Below, piece after piece: positions 43,941-53,622 of a stretch of DNA of 64,000 nt. Source of the stretch: an uncultured Agathobacter sp. (lineage in GTDB: Bacteria > Bacillota > Clostridia > Lachnospirales > Lachnospiraceae). The stretch is from assembly GCA_934358675.1 (NCBI GenBank), contig CAKRKX010000002.1, positions 1 through 64,000 on the forward strand, given 5' to 3'. The translations under genes were made by a program, and so were the position numbers. The notes below the pieces were generated by a model. It saw only the letters and a list, made by a program, of their open reading frames with translations, was not told the DNA's origin and made no database searches. The stretch's first letter is position 1. The number at the start of each line of letters is the position of its first letter.

Positions 43941-46900
43941 TGCCAAGAAATAAAGAGATTAAAAAAGTATTAGTGATCGGTTCCGGTCCGATCGTCATCG
44001 GACAGGCAGCAGAGTTCGATTACGCCGGAACACAGGCATGCCGTTCCTTAAAGGAAGAGGGCGTTGAAGTATGTCTTGTCAATTCCAACCCTGCAACCAT
44101 CATGACTGATAAGCAGATCGCAGATCAGGTATACATTGAGCCTCTTACAGTTGATGTATTAAAAGAGATCATCTTAAAGGAGAAGCCGGACAGCGTGCTT
44201 CCGACACTCGGAGGACAGGCAGGATTAAACCTTGGTATGGAGCTTGCCGAGTCAGGATTCCTTGAGGAACATGGCGTAAAGCTGATCGGCACAACCGCTG
44301 AGACGATTTTCAAGGCAGAGGACCGTCAGGCATTCAAGGATACGATGGAGAAGATCGGTGAGCCTTGTGCCGCATCACAGGTCGTTAATACGGTAGAAGA
44401 CGGTATCAAGTTTACGAATACGATCGGATATCCGGTTGTACTTCGTCCTGCTTTCACACTCGGAGGAAGCGGCGGCGGTATCGCCCACAACGAGCAGGAG
44501 CTTGTTGATATCTTGAGCAACGGACTTCGCTTAAGCCGTGTTGGTGAGGTCCTCGTAGAGCGCTGCATCGCCGGATGGAAGGAAGTTGAGTACGAGGTAA
44601 TGCGTGATGCGAACGGCAACTGTATTACCGTATGTAACATGGAGAACATCGATCCGGTCGGCGTGCACACCGGAGATTCCATCGTAGTTGCTCCTTCACA
44701 GACACTCGGAGACAAGGAATACCAGATGCTCCGTAGTTCGGCATTAAACATTATCGATGAGTTAAAGATTACCGGAGGATGTAACGTACAGTACGCTTTG
44801 AATCCGGATTCCTTTGAATATTGTGTTATCGAGGTAAACCCTCGAGTATCCCGTTCTTCCGCTTTAGCATCCAAGGCAACCGGATATCCGATCGCCAAGG
44901 TTACCGCGAAGATCGCTTTGGGCTATACTCTTGATGAGATCAAGAATGCCATCACACAGAAGACATACGCAAGCTTCGAGCCGATGCTTGACTACTGTGT
45001 TGTTAAGATCCCGAGACTTCCGTTTGATAAGTTCCTGACGGCAAAGAGAACCTTAAGCACACAGATGAAGGCAACCGGTGAGGTTATGAGTATCTGTGAT
45101 AATTTCGAGGGTGCTTTGATGAAAGCCATCCGTTCTCTTGAGCAGCATGTGGACTGCCTGTTATCGTATGACTTCTCGAACTTAAACGATGAGGAGCTGG
45201 AGGCACAGCTTCATGTTGTGGATGACCGTAGAATCTGGGTGATCGCAGAGGCTCTGCGCCGTGGCGTATCTTACGATCACATTTACGATATTACGAAGAT
45301 CGACCGCTGGTTCATCGACAAGATCGCAATCCTTGTTGAGATGGAGAAGAGACTTCAGAATGAAGAACTTACCGTTGATCTCTTAAAGGAAGCAAAGAGA
45401 ATCGAGTTCCCGGACAACGTGATCGCAAGACTTACCGGCAAAACCGAGGATGAGATTAAAGAGATGCGTTATGCAAACGGCATCGTTGCCGCATTCAAGA
45501 TGGTAGATACCTGTGCGGCTGAGTTCGCAGCAGAGACACCATATTACTACAGCGTATTCGGAAGCGAGAACGAGGCTGCAGAGACCAATCCGCAGAAGAA
45601 GGTTCTTGTACTTGGCTCTGGTCCGATTCGTATCGGTCAGGGTATCGAGTTTGACTTCTGTTCCGTACACTGTACATGGGCTTTCGCGAAGGAAGGCTGG
45701 GAGACGGTTATCGTCAACAACAACCCGGAGACGGTTTCGACCGACTTTGATATCGCGGACAAGCTTTATTTCGAGCCTTTGACACCGGAAGATGTCGAGA
45801 GCATTGTAAACATTGAGAAACCGGACGGAGCGGTTGTTCAGTTCGGTGGACAGACGGCTATCAAGCTGACGGAAGCGTTAATGAAGATGGGCGTTAAGAT
45901 TCTTGGAACAAAGGCAGAAGATGTCGATGCAGCCGAGGACCGTGAGCTTTTCGATGAGATTCTTGAGAAGACAGGCATCCCGAGAGCTGCCGGCGGAACC
46001 GTATTTACCGCCGAGGAGGCAAAGGAAGTTGCCAACCGTCTCGGTTATCCGGTACTTGTTCGTCCGTCCTACGTTCTTGGCGGACAGGGTATGAAGATCG
46101 CCTTTAACGATGAGGAAATCGAGGAGTTCATCGGAATCATCAACCGTATTGCACAGGATCATCCAATCCTTGTCGACAAATATTTACAGGGTAAGGAGAT
46201 CGAGGTCGATGCCGTATGCGACGGAACCGACATTCTCATCCCTGGTATCATGGAGCATATCGAGCGTACCGGTGTCCATTCCGGAGACAGTATCTCGGTA
46301 TATCCTGCACCAACGATCAGCGACAAGGTTAAGCAGACCATCGTTGAGTACACGAAGCGTCTGGCACAGGCACTTCATGTTGTTGGATTGATCAACATCC
46401 AGTTCATCGCGATGAACGAGGAAGTATACGTCATCGAGGTAAACCCGCGTTCATCCAGAACGGTTCCTTATATCAGCAAGGTAACAGGTATTCCTATCGT
46501 TGACCTTGCAACAAAAGTCATCATCGGTAACACGATCCGCGGACTCGGTTACGAGCCTGGACTTGCGCCGGTGGCAGATTACATTGCAATCAAGATGCCG
46601 GTATTCTCATTCGAGAAGCTGCGCGGTGCGGAGATCAGCCTTGGACCGGAGATGAAGTCTACCGGCGAGTGTCTTGGTATCGCCAAGACCTTCAACGAGG
46701 CACTGTACAAAGCATTTTTAGGTGCAGGGGTACAGCTTCCGAAGCATAAGCAGATGATTATGACCGTAAAGGATGCCGATAAGCCTGAGGCAGTCGGCGT
46801 TGCAAAGCGTTTCGAAGCGCTCGGTTACAAGATCTACGCAACAAGAAGTACCGCAAAGTACTTGCAGGAGCACGGCGTGAATGCACTCCGCGTCAACAAG

Positions 46901-47146
46901 ATCACGCAGGAGTCACCGAACGTCATGGATCTGATCCTCGGACACAAGATCGACCTTGTCATCGATACCCCTACACAGGGTAACGGCGATAAGACAAGAG
47001 ACGGATTCCTGATCCGCCGTAACGCGATCGAGACAGGTGTCTACTGTATTACTGCGATGGATACCGCAAACGCACTTGCCCGCTCCCTCGAGACAGCGAA
47101 CGGACAGCTCACTCCGGTTGATATTGCTACTGTTAAGAACATATAA
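43940..47146 (+). CDS. carB: Carbamoyl-phosphate synthase large subunit
   Basis: A 1068-residue enzyme with the expected duplicated ATP-grasp halves. The first begins V-L-V-I-G-S-G-P-I-V-I-G-Q and the second near residue 553 with V-L-V-L-G-S-G-P-I-R-I-G-Q. Metal-binding I-E-V-N-P-R motifs occur in both, and the C-terminal ~130 residues are the allosteric (MGS-like) domain. It joins bicarbonate, ammonia and two ATP. Start and stop overlap with carA means translational coupling. A strong terminator follows. Confidence 0.97.
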   Translation: MPRNKEIKKVLVIGSGPIVIGQAAEFDYAGTQACRSLKEEGVEVCLVNSNPATIMTDKQIADQVYIEPLTVDVLKEIILKEKPDSVLPTLGGQAGLNLGMELAESGFLEEHGVKLIGTTAETIFKAEDRQAFKDTMEKIGEPCAASQVVNTVEDGIKFTNTIGYPVVLRPAFTLGGSGGGIAHNEQELVDILSNGLRLSRVGEVLVERCIAGWKEVEYEVMRDANGNCITVCNMENIDPVGVHTGDSIVVAPSQTLGDKEYQMLRSSALNIIDELKITGGCNVQYALNPDSFEYCVIEVNPRVSRSSALASKATGYPIAKVTAKIALGYTLDEIKNAITQKTYASFEPMLDYCVVKIPRLPFDKFLTAKRTLSTQMKATGEVMSICDNFEGALMKAIRSLEQHVDCLLSYDFSNLNDEELEAQLHVVDDRRIWVIAEALRRGVSYDHIYDITKIDRWFIDKIAILVEMEKRLQNEELTVDLLKEAKRIEFPDNVIARLTGKTEDEIKEMRYANGIVAAFKMVDTCAAEFAAETPYYYSVFGSENEAAETNPQKKVLVLGSGPIRIGQGIEFDFCSVHCTWAFAKEGWETVIVNNNPETVSTDFDIADKLYFEPLTPEDVESIVNIEKPDGAVVQFGGQTAIKLTEALMKMGVKILGTKAEDVDAAEDRELFDEILEKTGIPRAAGGTVFTAEEAKEVANRLGYPVLVRPSYVLGGQGMKIAFNDEEIEEFIGIINRIAQDHPILVDKYLQGKEIEVDAVCDGTDILIPGIMEHIERTGVHSGDSISVYPAPTISDKVKQTIVEYTKRLAQALHVVGLINIQFIAMNEEVYVIEVNPRSSRTVPYISKVTGIPIVDLATKVIIGNTIRGLGYEPGLAPVADYIAIKMPVFSFEKLRGAEISLGPEMKSTGECLGIAKTFNEALYKAFLGAGVQLPKHKQMIMTVKDADKPEAVGVAKRFEALGYKIYATRSTAKYLQEHGVNALRVNKITQESPNVMDLILGHKIDLVIDTPTQGNGDKTRDGFLIRRNAIETGVYCITAMDTANALARSLETANGQLTPVDIATVKNI

Positions 47147-47161
47147 AATAATCCCATCAGT

Positions 47162-47204
47162 AAAAAAGCTGGTTGGCTACTTGTAGCCTAACCAGCTTTT
47201 TTAT
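47162..47204 (+). terminator. Terminator of carAB
   Basis: AAAAAAGCTGGTTGGCTA (47162-47179) pairs with TAGCCTAACCAGCTTTTTT (47184-47202), a long near-perfect stem with a T-run. Confidence 0.92.
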
Positions 47205-47208
47205 TTTA

Positions 47209-47538
47209 CAGATTATTTATACTGTTCAATTTCAGATGAAGACGCAGAAGGCTAACCACTATGATGAACACGATTTTAGGCAGAATCACTGAATTTGTGA
47301 AAATGGATGCATGACTTAAATTTTGTGTCCGAGCATTGCTTCGACTGTGGCAGTTTGGTGTCCGACGGGGATCTTCCGGCGAACACCAAGCGGACACTGT
47401 CTAAGCTTGAGCGGACAGAAATCGTCAAAAAAGTCATGCGTCCATTTCCTTCAAATTCGTGATTCTGAATAACTAGTGTCATCACAGCGGTTAGCCTTCG
47501 CAGTCGTATGTGAAAATAAACAGTAGAATATGCGCCTG
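47209..47538. repeat. ~330-bp imperfect palindrome (MITE-like or giant hairpin)
   Basis: This non-coding gap is nearly one inverted repeat. The left arm, about 47209-47366, matches the reverse complement of about 47374-47538 along its whole length. Examples: GAAGGCTAACC (47246-47256) with GGTTAGCCTTC (47489-47499); GCATGACTT (47309-47317) with AAGTCATGC (47431-47439); TTGGTGTCCG (47355-47364) with CGAACACCAA (47380-47389). The ends both read CAG inward and are flanked by TTA on each side, a possible 3-bp target duplication. No protein domain is recognisable in it. Confidence 0.75.
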
Positions 47539-47615
47539 TTATGAACCCCGCTTCATAAGACGTTAAGGAAGTCTTAAGTTGTGTACACAACTATGCTATG
47601 GTAAAATGACGCTAT

Positions 47616-48677
47616 ATGGATAACAAAGAATTCTTTCAAAAGAACAAAAATAAAATAATCTGCTTCTTCGTCACACTGATCCTTGCGATCGTGACGATCT
47701 ATGCCGTGTTCAAAGGCAGTGGCATCTCATTTGAGGAACTGATGCAGAGTATCCGCGATGCATCCGGTGCGGGAATCACGCTGGCTGCGGTGTGCATGCT
47801 CGGCTTTATCTATTTTGAGGGAGAGGCGATCCGTGTGATCGTCAACCATATGGGATATCCGGCGACACGTCTTCACGGATTTGTCTATTCGGCGGCGGAC
47901 GTGTATTTCTCGGCAATCACGCCGTCCGCATCCGGCGGACAGCCCGCAAGTGCCTTTTTCATGATGAAGGACAGAATCCCGGGGACTGCGGTTATGGCGG
48001 CGTTATTGCTGAATCTTGTTATGTATACTCTTGCGGTGGTAACACTTGGAATTTTGGATTTTGTGCTTGCACCGAGGCTTTTTTTACAATTCAGCATTGT
48101 CGCAAGGGTGTTGATCATAAGCGGAATGCTCGCGTTATCGGGTCTTGCGATTCTTTTTTACATGCTCCTCAAGAAGCGGGAGATCGTGCGTAATTTGATG
48201 AAAGGTACAGCTTCCTTTCTGCGGAAGATCCATTGTAAACGACTTGCGCAGAAACTGGAAAAACGGATCAATAAGGCGTTGGATGAATACGGACAGTGTG
48301 TTTCGCTGATCTTTAACAACAAGGCGATGCTCATTAAAGTGTATGCGCTGAATCTGTTGCAGCGCCTGTCACAGATTCTGGTGACGATCGTGGCGTTTGT
48401 AGCGCTGCACGGGGATCTTCGCACACTGCCGCGCCTGCTGGCAACGCAGATCTATGTGGTGCTCGGATCGAACTGTGTGCCGATTCCGGGCGGCGTCGGT
48501 GTCACGGATTATCTGATGCTGAACGGTTACAAGCAGCTGATGGAGAGAACAGATGCATACCGGCTTGAAATCTTAAGCCGTGGATTGTCCTTTTATGTCT
48601 GTATATTTGTAAGTATGGTGACGGTTGTCGCCGGTTATCTGGTACTGAGGAAAAACACTAGGGAGAAAATGAAATGA
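47616..48677 (+). CDS. Flippase-like membrane protein (LPG synthase TM / UPF0104 family)
   Basis: A 353-residue protein with about eight transmembrane helices, of the AglD/MprF-N-terminal type. Characteristic segments are I-T-P-S-A-S-G-G-Q-P-A-S-A-F-F (about 107-121) and the later G-S-N-C-V-P-I-P-G-G-V-G-V-T-D. The aminoacyl-transferase domain of MprF is absent, so a lipid-flipping or related role is likely. Its stop overlaps the next gene (ATGA), placing it at the head of a phospholipid operon. The palindromic element lies about 80 bases upstream. Confidence 0.85.
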   Translation: MDNKEFFQKNKNKIICFFVTLILAIVTIYAVFKGSGISFEELMQSIRDASGAGITLAAVCMLGFIYFEGEAIRVIVNHMGYPATRLHGFVYSAADVYFSAITPSASGGQPASAFFMMKDRIPGTAVMAALLLNLVMYTLAVVTLGILDFVLAPRLFLQFSIVARVLIISGMLALSGLAILFYMLLKKREIVRNLMKGTASFLRKIHCKRLAQKLEKRINKALDEYGQCVSLIFNNKAMLIKVYALNLLQRLSQILVTIVAFVALHGDLRTLPRLLATQIYVVLGSNCVPIPGGVGVTDYLMLNGYKQLMERTDAYRLEILSRGLSFYVCIFVSMVTVVAGYLVLRKNTREKMK

Positions 48678-49378
48678 TTGGATTTTATGATTATACGGTA
48701 ATCCTGACGTATTTGTCGATTCTGTCGGGAACCGCAGGAATTATACTGTGCTTAAACGGAATCGGGCATCCGTATCTCGGAATGTTCTTTTTGCTTTTTT
48801 CAGGGTTGTGTGACACGTTCGACGGTAAAGTCGCGCGCATGAAAAAGGATCGTACTCCGGAGATGAAACGCTTCGGAATCCAGATTGATTCCCTTGCGGA
48901 TCTGATTGCGTTCGGCGTGCTTCCGGCGTGTATCGGTATGGCGATGTTTCGCAGCCGCATGCAGCTGCAGGTGTTCTCCGGACCAAAGATTGCGTTGCTG
49001 CAGGATTATCCGATCATCTATCCGAGTGTGCTGACGGTGATTGCAATTCTTTATGTGCTGGCGGCAATGATCCGGCTTGCTTATTTTAACGTGATGGAGG
49101 AGTCGGACCAGAATCGCAACGCCAACGGGGAGAAGACTTACACAGGGCTTCCGGTGACCAGTGCGGCACTGATTTTTCCGGCGGTTATGATCTTACATAT
49201 TATACTGAGAGCGGATCTGACACTTATGTATTTTGGAGTGATGATCGTTGTCGGAATGTTGTTTCTTGCCAAGTTTCAGATCAAAAAGCCCAAAAACAGC
49301 ACGATCGTGGTCATGATCGCATTTGGAGCGTTGGAATTTGTTCTGCTTGCGGTTAAGCTGCTTATGTTTAAGCATTAG
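48674..49378 (+). CDS. pssA: CDP-alcohol phosphatidyltransferase, PssA-like (CDP-DAG--serine O-phosphatidyltransferase)
   Basis: A 234-residue integral membrane enzyme. The catalytic motif D-x2-D-G-x2-A-R...G-x3-D-x3-D reads C-D-T-F-D-G-K-V-A-R at about 53-62, then G-I-Q-I-D-S-L-A-D. There are about six to seven helices. It is followed by phosphatidylserine decarboxylase, so serine is the most likely alcohol. It overlaps the flippase-like gene by 4 bases and ends 9 bases before psd. Confidence 0.88.
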   Translation: MIGFYDYTVILTYLSILSGTAGIILCLNGIGHPYLGMFFLLFSGLCDTFDGKVARMKKDRTPEMKRFGIQIDSLADLIAFGVLPACIGMAMFRSRMQLQVFSGPKIALLQDYPIIYPSVLTVIAILYVLAAMIRLAYFNVMEESDQNRNANGEKTYTGLPVTSAALIFPAVMILHIILRADLTLMYFGVMIVVGMLFLAKFQIKKPKNSTIVVMIAFGALEFVLLAVKLLMFKH

Positions 49379-49387
49379 GAGGCGCGT

Positions 49388-50206
49388 ATGGACGCACTGA
49401 AATTTTTGTATCATACTGCACCGGGACGGCTGATCCTCAAGGGGCTTACGAGCCCCGGGGTGTCGAATGTATGTGGCAGATTCCTTGATTCGGATCTGTC
49501 GCATTTTCTTATCCGGTCGTTTGCGGAGAAAAATGAAATCCGTCTTTCGGATTATGAGATGGACGATGTGAGAAGTTTTAACGACTTTTTCTCGAGAAAG
49601 ATCAAGGATGGCTTGCGTCCGATCGACATGGACGAACATCATCTGATCGCGCCGTGCGACGGACTGTTGTCAGTATGGAAAATTCATGATGATGTTGTGT
49701 TTCCTGTTAAGCAGAGTCATTACACGGTCGGTTCGCTGCTGCGCAGTGAAAGGCTGGCGGAGCGTTACCGGGATGGCTATTGTCTTGTGTTCCGGCTCTG
49801 TGTGAATCATTATCACCGGTATTGCTATGTGGATTCCGGAAAGAAAAGCCGCAATGTATTTCTGCCGGGCATTCTGCACACTGTGCGCCCGATCGCTTTG
49901 CAGCAGTATCCGGTATTTACGGAGAACAGCCGCGAGTACACGCTGATCCGCACACCGAAGTTCGGAACGGTCGTGCAGATGGAGGTCGGTGCGATGCTTG
50001 TCGGACGGATCGTCAATCACGAGGAGGAAGCACAGGTGACGCGCGGTGCGGAAAAGGGAATGTTTCAGTATGGGGGATCTACCATTATTGTACTCGTAGG
50101 TAAAGAACGGGTACAAATGAGGGAAGATCTGTTGAAAAATGCGCAGTTCGGAGTGGAGACCGCGGTGCAGATGGGAGAGACGATTGGTTATGCGAAGACG
50201 GATTGA
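49388..50206 (+). CDS. psd: Phosphatidylserine decarboxylase proenzyme
   Basis: A 272-residue proenzyme that self-cleaves to form a pyruvoyl cofactor and makes phosphatidylethanolamine. The cleavage site is F-Q-Y-G-G-S-T near residue 235 (G-S-T type), giving a short alpha chain from the Ser. The V-N-H-Y-H-R-Y segment (about 138-144) contains the conserved histidines. It follows pssA and overlaps the PAP2 gene by 17 bases. All parts needed for synthesis of PE from CDP-diacylglycerol are thus together. Confidence 0.92.
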   Translation: MDALKFLYHTAPGRLILKGLTSPGVSNVCGRFLDSDLSHFLIRSFAEKNEIRLSDYEMDDVRSFNDFFSRKIKDGLRPIDMDEHHLIAPCDGLLSVWKIHDDVVFPVKQSHYTVGSLLRSERLAERYRDGYCLVFRLCVNHYHRYCYVDSGKKSRNVFLPGILHTVRPIALQQYPVFTENSREYTLIRTPKFGTVVQMEVGAMLVGRIVNHEEEAQVTRGAEKGMFQYGGSTIIVLVGKERVQMREDLLKNAQFGVETAVQMGETIGYAKTD

Positions 50207-50819
50207 AAAAATCATACCGCGGTATTCGTGGGGACCGCTGTTTCTGGCGGTTGCGGTCAATATGACAGTTTATGAGGGGGTGGCGCTTTTTAAGGATCAT
50301 CTGACGTTCTGTTCACTGGAGCTTCCGATCGACCGGATGCTTCCGTTTGTTGCGCCTTTTATCGTGTTCTATCTGCTGGCGTTTGCACAGTGGGTGATCA
50401 ATTATATTCTGATCGCGAGGGAGGGACGCACATTCTGCTACCGGTTTGTGTACGGTGATGTGATTTCGAAACTGTTCTGCCTGTTATTTTTCGTGTTGCT
50501 TCCGACTACGATGGAGAGGCCGGAGGTGGTTGGAACGAGTGTGTTCGACTGGCTCGTGAAGTTTATCTACCATATGGATGCACCGGTCAATCTGTTTCCG
50601 TCCATCCACTGTCTGGAGAGCTGGTGCTGTATTCATGCGGCATTTGCGATGAAGAAAGTGCCGAACTGGTACAGAGGCGTCACGGTTGTGATGTCGCTCG
50701 GGGTATTTGCCTCAACGCTTCTTGTCAAGCAGCATGTTCTGCTGGATATGTTTGGTGGGATTGCGGTGTTCGAAGCAGGGCTTTTTATCTCAGGTCGCAT
50801 CATAAAGAAAAGAGCATAA
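50190..50819 (+). CDS. PAP2-superfamily membrane phosphatase
   Basis: A 209-residue, six-helix protein with reduced but recognisable PAP2 motifs: M-E-R-P (motif 1), F-P-S-I-H-C (motif 2, the P-S-x-H histidine) and K-Q-H-V-L-L-D (motif 3, H-x3-D). It resembles inositol-phosphorylceramide synthase-type members. It probably acts on a lipid phosphate linked to the PE pathway genes just upstream. ATG 50190 is preferred over the in-frame ATG 50139 because GGGAGA lies before it and the overlap with psd shrinks to 17 bases. Confidence 0.82.
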   Translation: MRRRIEKIIPRYSWGPLFLAVAVNMTVYEGVALFKDHLTFCSLELPIDRMLPFVAPFIVFYLLAFAQWVINYILIAREGRTFCYRFVYGDVISKLFCLLFFVLLPTTMERPEVVGTSVFDWLVKFIYHMDAPVNLFPSIHCLESWCCIHAAFAMKKVPNWYRGVTVVMSLGVFASTLLVKQHVLLDMFGGIAVFEAGLFISGRIIKKRA

Positions 50820-50838
50820 GAAAAACAGGATGTAATAG

Positions 50839-50871
50839 AAAACTCCGGGAACGTAAAGTTCCCGGAGTTTT
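50839..50871. terminator. Bidirectional terminator after the lipid operon
   Basis: AAAACTCCGGGAAC (50839-50852) pairs perfectly with GTTCCCGGAGTTTT (50858-50871) around a 5-base loop, between convergent genes. Confidence 0.9.
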
Positions 50872-50873
50872 GA

Positions 50874-52082
50874 TTATGGCAAAAGTTTTGTGTTTGTACT
50901 CATCTGTGCACTCTCGCGTTCGTGGATCTTCCTTAACTTTTCACGCATCGCTGCGGTCAGTTCTTTTAACTTCTCGTCCGGCACAAACTGCTTTAAGGTT
51001 TCCTCGTCGACCGAGATACGGTTGTCCATGGTCTTCATGATGTCAAGGATCTGTACCTGACGGAAATCCGCTTCCTGACTCAGGTCGTAGATCTTGTTAT
51101 CGCCGAGGCGAAGGATGATCGGGCGCATGTAATTTCTGGTGTTCTCGACAAGAACAATGCCCTTGTCGCCGGTGGACAGGTCGATGTTCGCCGCCTGCGG
51201 AACAATGTGGATACATTCTGCGAGCGTGGCAACGATCTGTTTGTCGTAGCGTTCCGGATTGGAAAGCAGAAACTTCATTGCAGAGATCTCGGAGACCGGT
51301 TCGTGGCCGATATTCATGGCTGTCATCTGGTCAAACTGATCGGCAACACGAAGAATCTTTACCATCCCCTGTAATTCCTCGTCCGGCATGATCGCAAGTT
51401 TTTCCGGATAGTCCGCATAGACGTACGCCTGCATTAACGCGAGTGCCCGCGGGAAAAACTCGAAGTCGTTGCGGTACATTCCGAGCGGTTCGATGCCGCG
51501 TTCTAAAGAATGCTGGATCACATCCTTGTCGGAAGTGGAAAGTGTATCGATTCCCTTATCGAGAATATTTTTCGGTACATGGCTATAACCGATATCATAT
51601 AATAATGCGGCGGTTGCAATCGTGATCTGCTGACGGAAGTCGTAATGCAGACGGGAGGAGATCATGGACACAAGGATGGCGGTACTGATCGCATGCTTGT
51701 ACATAAAATCTTCGCTGCTTCGCAGATTCTGGTTGAAGTTCACTCGATGGTCGAGTGTGCCGTAATGATTCAGAATATTATTCAGAAGCTTCGGCAGCGG
51801 CTCAATGCGCTTGCGCTTGCCGATGAGATCAAGACATTCACGGAGCTGGAAAATGTAGACGGTCTGCAGCTGCTCAAATTCCAGATCCTCGCGGGAGAGT
51901 GGCGGGACCGGTTCCGCAGGCTCGAGGATGTAGATGCCGACCAGACCAAAGTTTCTGGCACTGATGATTCCGGGCTCGGTCAATGTGGAATTACGGTCGT
52001 ACAGGAGTACACCATTCTTATTGTAAATCGGTTTTGCGAGACGCATACCGGCTTTCAGTTGATCTGTTCTGATAAATTTCAT
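50874..52082 (-). CDS. Degenerate HD-GYP-like protein (predicted inactive)
   Basis: A 402-residue protein with the same N-terminal domain as the HD-GYP gene at 7547-8644 (R-T-D-Q-L-K-A-G-M-R-L) and an HD-GYP-like helical core. The catalytic HD is Y162-D163 (A-L-L-Y-D-I-G-Y). The H-H-E and D-G-S-G-Y-P motifs are replaced by L-M-Q-A-Y-V-Y-A-D-Y-P (217-227). The later D-Q-F-D-Q-M segment aligns with D-I-Y-D-A-L. Metal ligands are missing, so hydrolysis is unlikely. It may bind c-di-GMP or a partner as a receptor (inference). It is an intact frame, not a pseudogene. Confidence 0.8.
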   Translation of the reverse strand: MKFIRTDQLKAGMRLAKPIYNKNGVLLYDRNSTLTEPGIISARNFGLVGIYILEPAEPVPPLSREDLEFEQLQTVYIFQLRECLDLIGKRKRIEPLPKLLNNILNHYGTLDHRVNFNQNLRSSEDFMYKHAISTAILVSMISSRLHYDFRQQITIATAALLYDIGYSHVPKNILDKGIDTLSTSDKDVIQHSLERGIEPLGMYRNDFEFFPRALALMQAYVYADYPEKLAIMPDEELQGMVKILRVADQFDQMTAMNIGHEPVSEISAMKFLLSNPERYDKQIVATLAECIHIVPQAANIDLSTGDKGIVLVENTRNYMRPIILRLGDNKIYDLSQEADFRQVQILDIMKTMDNRISVDEETLKQFVPDEKLKELTAAMREKLRKIHERESAQMSTNTKLLP

Positions 52083-52265
52083 ATACGATTACCTTCCCCA
52101 TTCATGCACAGATTCCTCTGAAAAATCGTTGTGCATATCCATTCGATCATTAACTTCAATATAGCATAAATGCAAAGGGATGCATAGTGGTTTGTGCATC
52201 TTTTCTCAGGTATCATGCATTTTTAAACATTATGTGAAATTTTTGAGAAGGCTTTGGAAAATGGA

Positions 52266-52294
52266 TTGATTTTGAGCGAAAAATGTGGTAATAT
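52266..52294 (+). promoter_or_regulatory. Probable promoter of the butyryl-CoA gene cluster
   Basis: TTGATT (52266-52271), 17 bases, TAATAT (52289-52294). A short leader with GTTAAAAAATTAAC and GCGCC/GGCGC hairpins precedes AAAGGAG and the thl ATG. Confidence 0.55.
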
Positions 52295-52356
52295 AGACAT
52301 TGTTAAAAAATTAACAGCGCCTAAGGCGCAAGTTCAATTTAAAGGAGAACGTAAAG

Positions 52357-53541
52357 ATGGCAAAGAAAGTTGTATTAGCAGGTGCTTGCCGTACAGCAAT
52401 CGGCAAGATGGGTGGAGCATTAAGCAATACTCCAGCAGCAGATTTAGGTGCAATCGTAATTAAAGAAGCTTTAAACAGAGCTGGTGTTAAGCCGGAGATG
52501 GTTGACGAAGTTAAGATGGGTTGTGTAATCCAGGCAGCTCAGGGACAGAACGTAGCTCGTCAGGCATCTATTAAGGCTGGTTTACCGATCGAGGTTCCGG
52601 CAATCACAATCAACGTAGTTTGTGGTTCCGGTCTTAAGTGTGTAAATGACGCAGCAACAATGATTATGGCCGGTGAGGCTGACATCGTTGTAGCAGGTGG
52701 TATGGAGAACATGTCTATGGCTCCTTACGCTATGACAAAGGCTCGTTTCGGATACAGAATGAACAATGCAACAATCATCGATACAATGGTTAACGATGCA
52801 TTAACAGATGCATTCAATCACTATCACATGATGATCACTGCTGAGAACGTATGTGACAAGTATGGTATCACAAGAGAAGAACTTGATGAGTTCTCTGCAA
52901 ACAGCCAGCAGAAGTGCGAAGCAGCGATCGCAGCTGGTAAGTTCAATGATGAGATCGTTCCTGTACCTGTTAAGGTTAAGAAGGAAATGGTTGATTTCGT
53001 AACAGATGAGGGTCCTCGTGCCGGAACAACAGCAGAGTCTCTCAGCAAATTACGTTGCTGCTCAGGTAAGGAAGGCGGACTTGTTACAGCTGGTAACGCT
53101 TCCGGAATCAACGATGGTGCAGCAGCAATCGTTGTTATGAGCGAAGAGAAGGCTAAGGAACTTGGTGTTACACCAATGGCTACATGGGTAGCTGGAGCTC
53201 TTGGCGGAGTTGAGCCGGAGATCATGGGTGTTGGACCTGTTGCTTCCACAAAGAAGGTTCTTGCTAAGACAGGACTTACAATCGATGATATGGATCTTAT
53301 CGAGGCTAACGAGGCATTCGCTGCTCAGTCTATCGCAGTAGCAAGAGACCTCAACTTCGATATGTCTAAGGTTAACGTAAACGGTGGTGCTATCGCACTT
53401 GGACATCCGGTTGGAGCTTCTGGATGCCGTATCCTTGTTACACTGTTACACGAGATGCAGAAGAGAGGATCTAACAGAGGTCTTGCTACACTGTGTATCG
53501 GTGGTGGAATGGGCTGCTCTACAATCGTTGAGAAATACTAA
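52357..53541 (+). CDS. thl: Acetyl-CoA acetyltransferase (thiolase)
   Basis: A 394-residue thiolase that condenses two acetyl-CoA to acetoacetyl-CoA, the first step of butyrate synthesis. Active residues are Cys89 (N-V-V-C-G-S-G), His350 (G-G-A-I-A-L-G-H-P) and Cys380 (L-C-I-G-G-G). Codon use is strongly biased (GTT, GCT, TTA), as in the ribosomal genes, implying very high expression. It heads thl-hbd-bcd-etfB-etfA. AAAGGAG precedes ATG 52357. Confidence 0.96.
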   Translation: MAKKVVLAGACRTAIGKMGGALSNTPAADLGAIVIKEALNRAGVKPEMVDEVKMGCVIQAAQGQNVARQASIKAGLPIEVPAITINVVCGSGLKCVNDAATMIMAGEADIVVAGGMENMSMAPYAMTKARFGYRMNNATIIDTMVNDALTDAFNHYHMMITAENVCDKYGITREELDEFSANSQQKCEAAIAAGKFNDEIVPVPVKVKKEMVDFVTDEGPRAGTTAESLSKLRCCSGKEGGLVTAGNASGINDGAAAIVVMSEEKAKELGVTPMATWVAGALGGVEPEIMGVGPVASTKKVLAKTGLTIDDMDLIEANEAFAAQSIAVARDLNFDMSKVNVNGGAIALGHPVGASGCRILVTLLHEMQKRGSNRGLATLCIGGGMGCSTIVEKY

Positions 53542-53563
53542 TTATTTGCCATAAGAAATACAT

Positions 53564-53584
53564 AGGGGATGCGCCTGCATCCCC
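53564..53584 (+). repeat. Intercistronic hairpin between thl and hbd
   Basis: GGGGATGC and GCATCCCC form an 8-bp stem with a GCCT loop, followed by TTGAAATG rather than a T-run. It may act as a partial terminator or an mRNA 3' end stabiliser. Confidence 0.6.
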
Positions 53585-53622
53585 TTGAAATGTAATATAA
53601 ATTATTTTAGGAGGAACTTAAA

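Noticed and set aside
47276-47590. A 104-codon minus-strand frame in the carB downstream gap
   Set aside because: It lies mostly in the palindromic element, has no convincing start context or domain, and the palindrome explains its presence.
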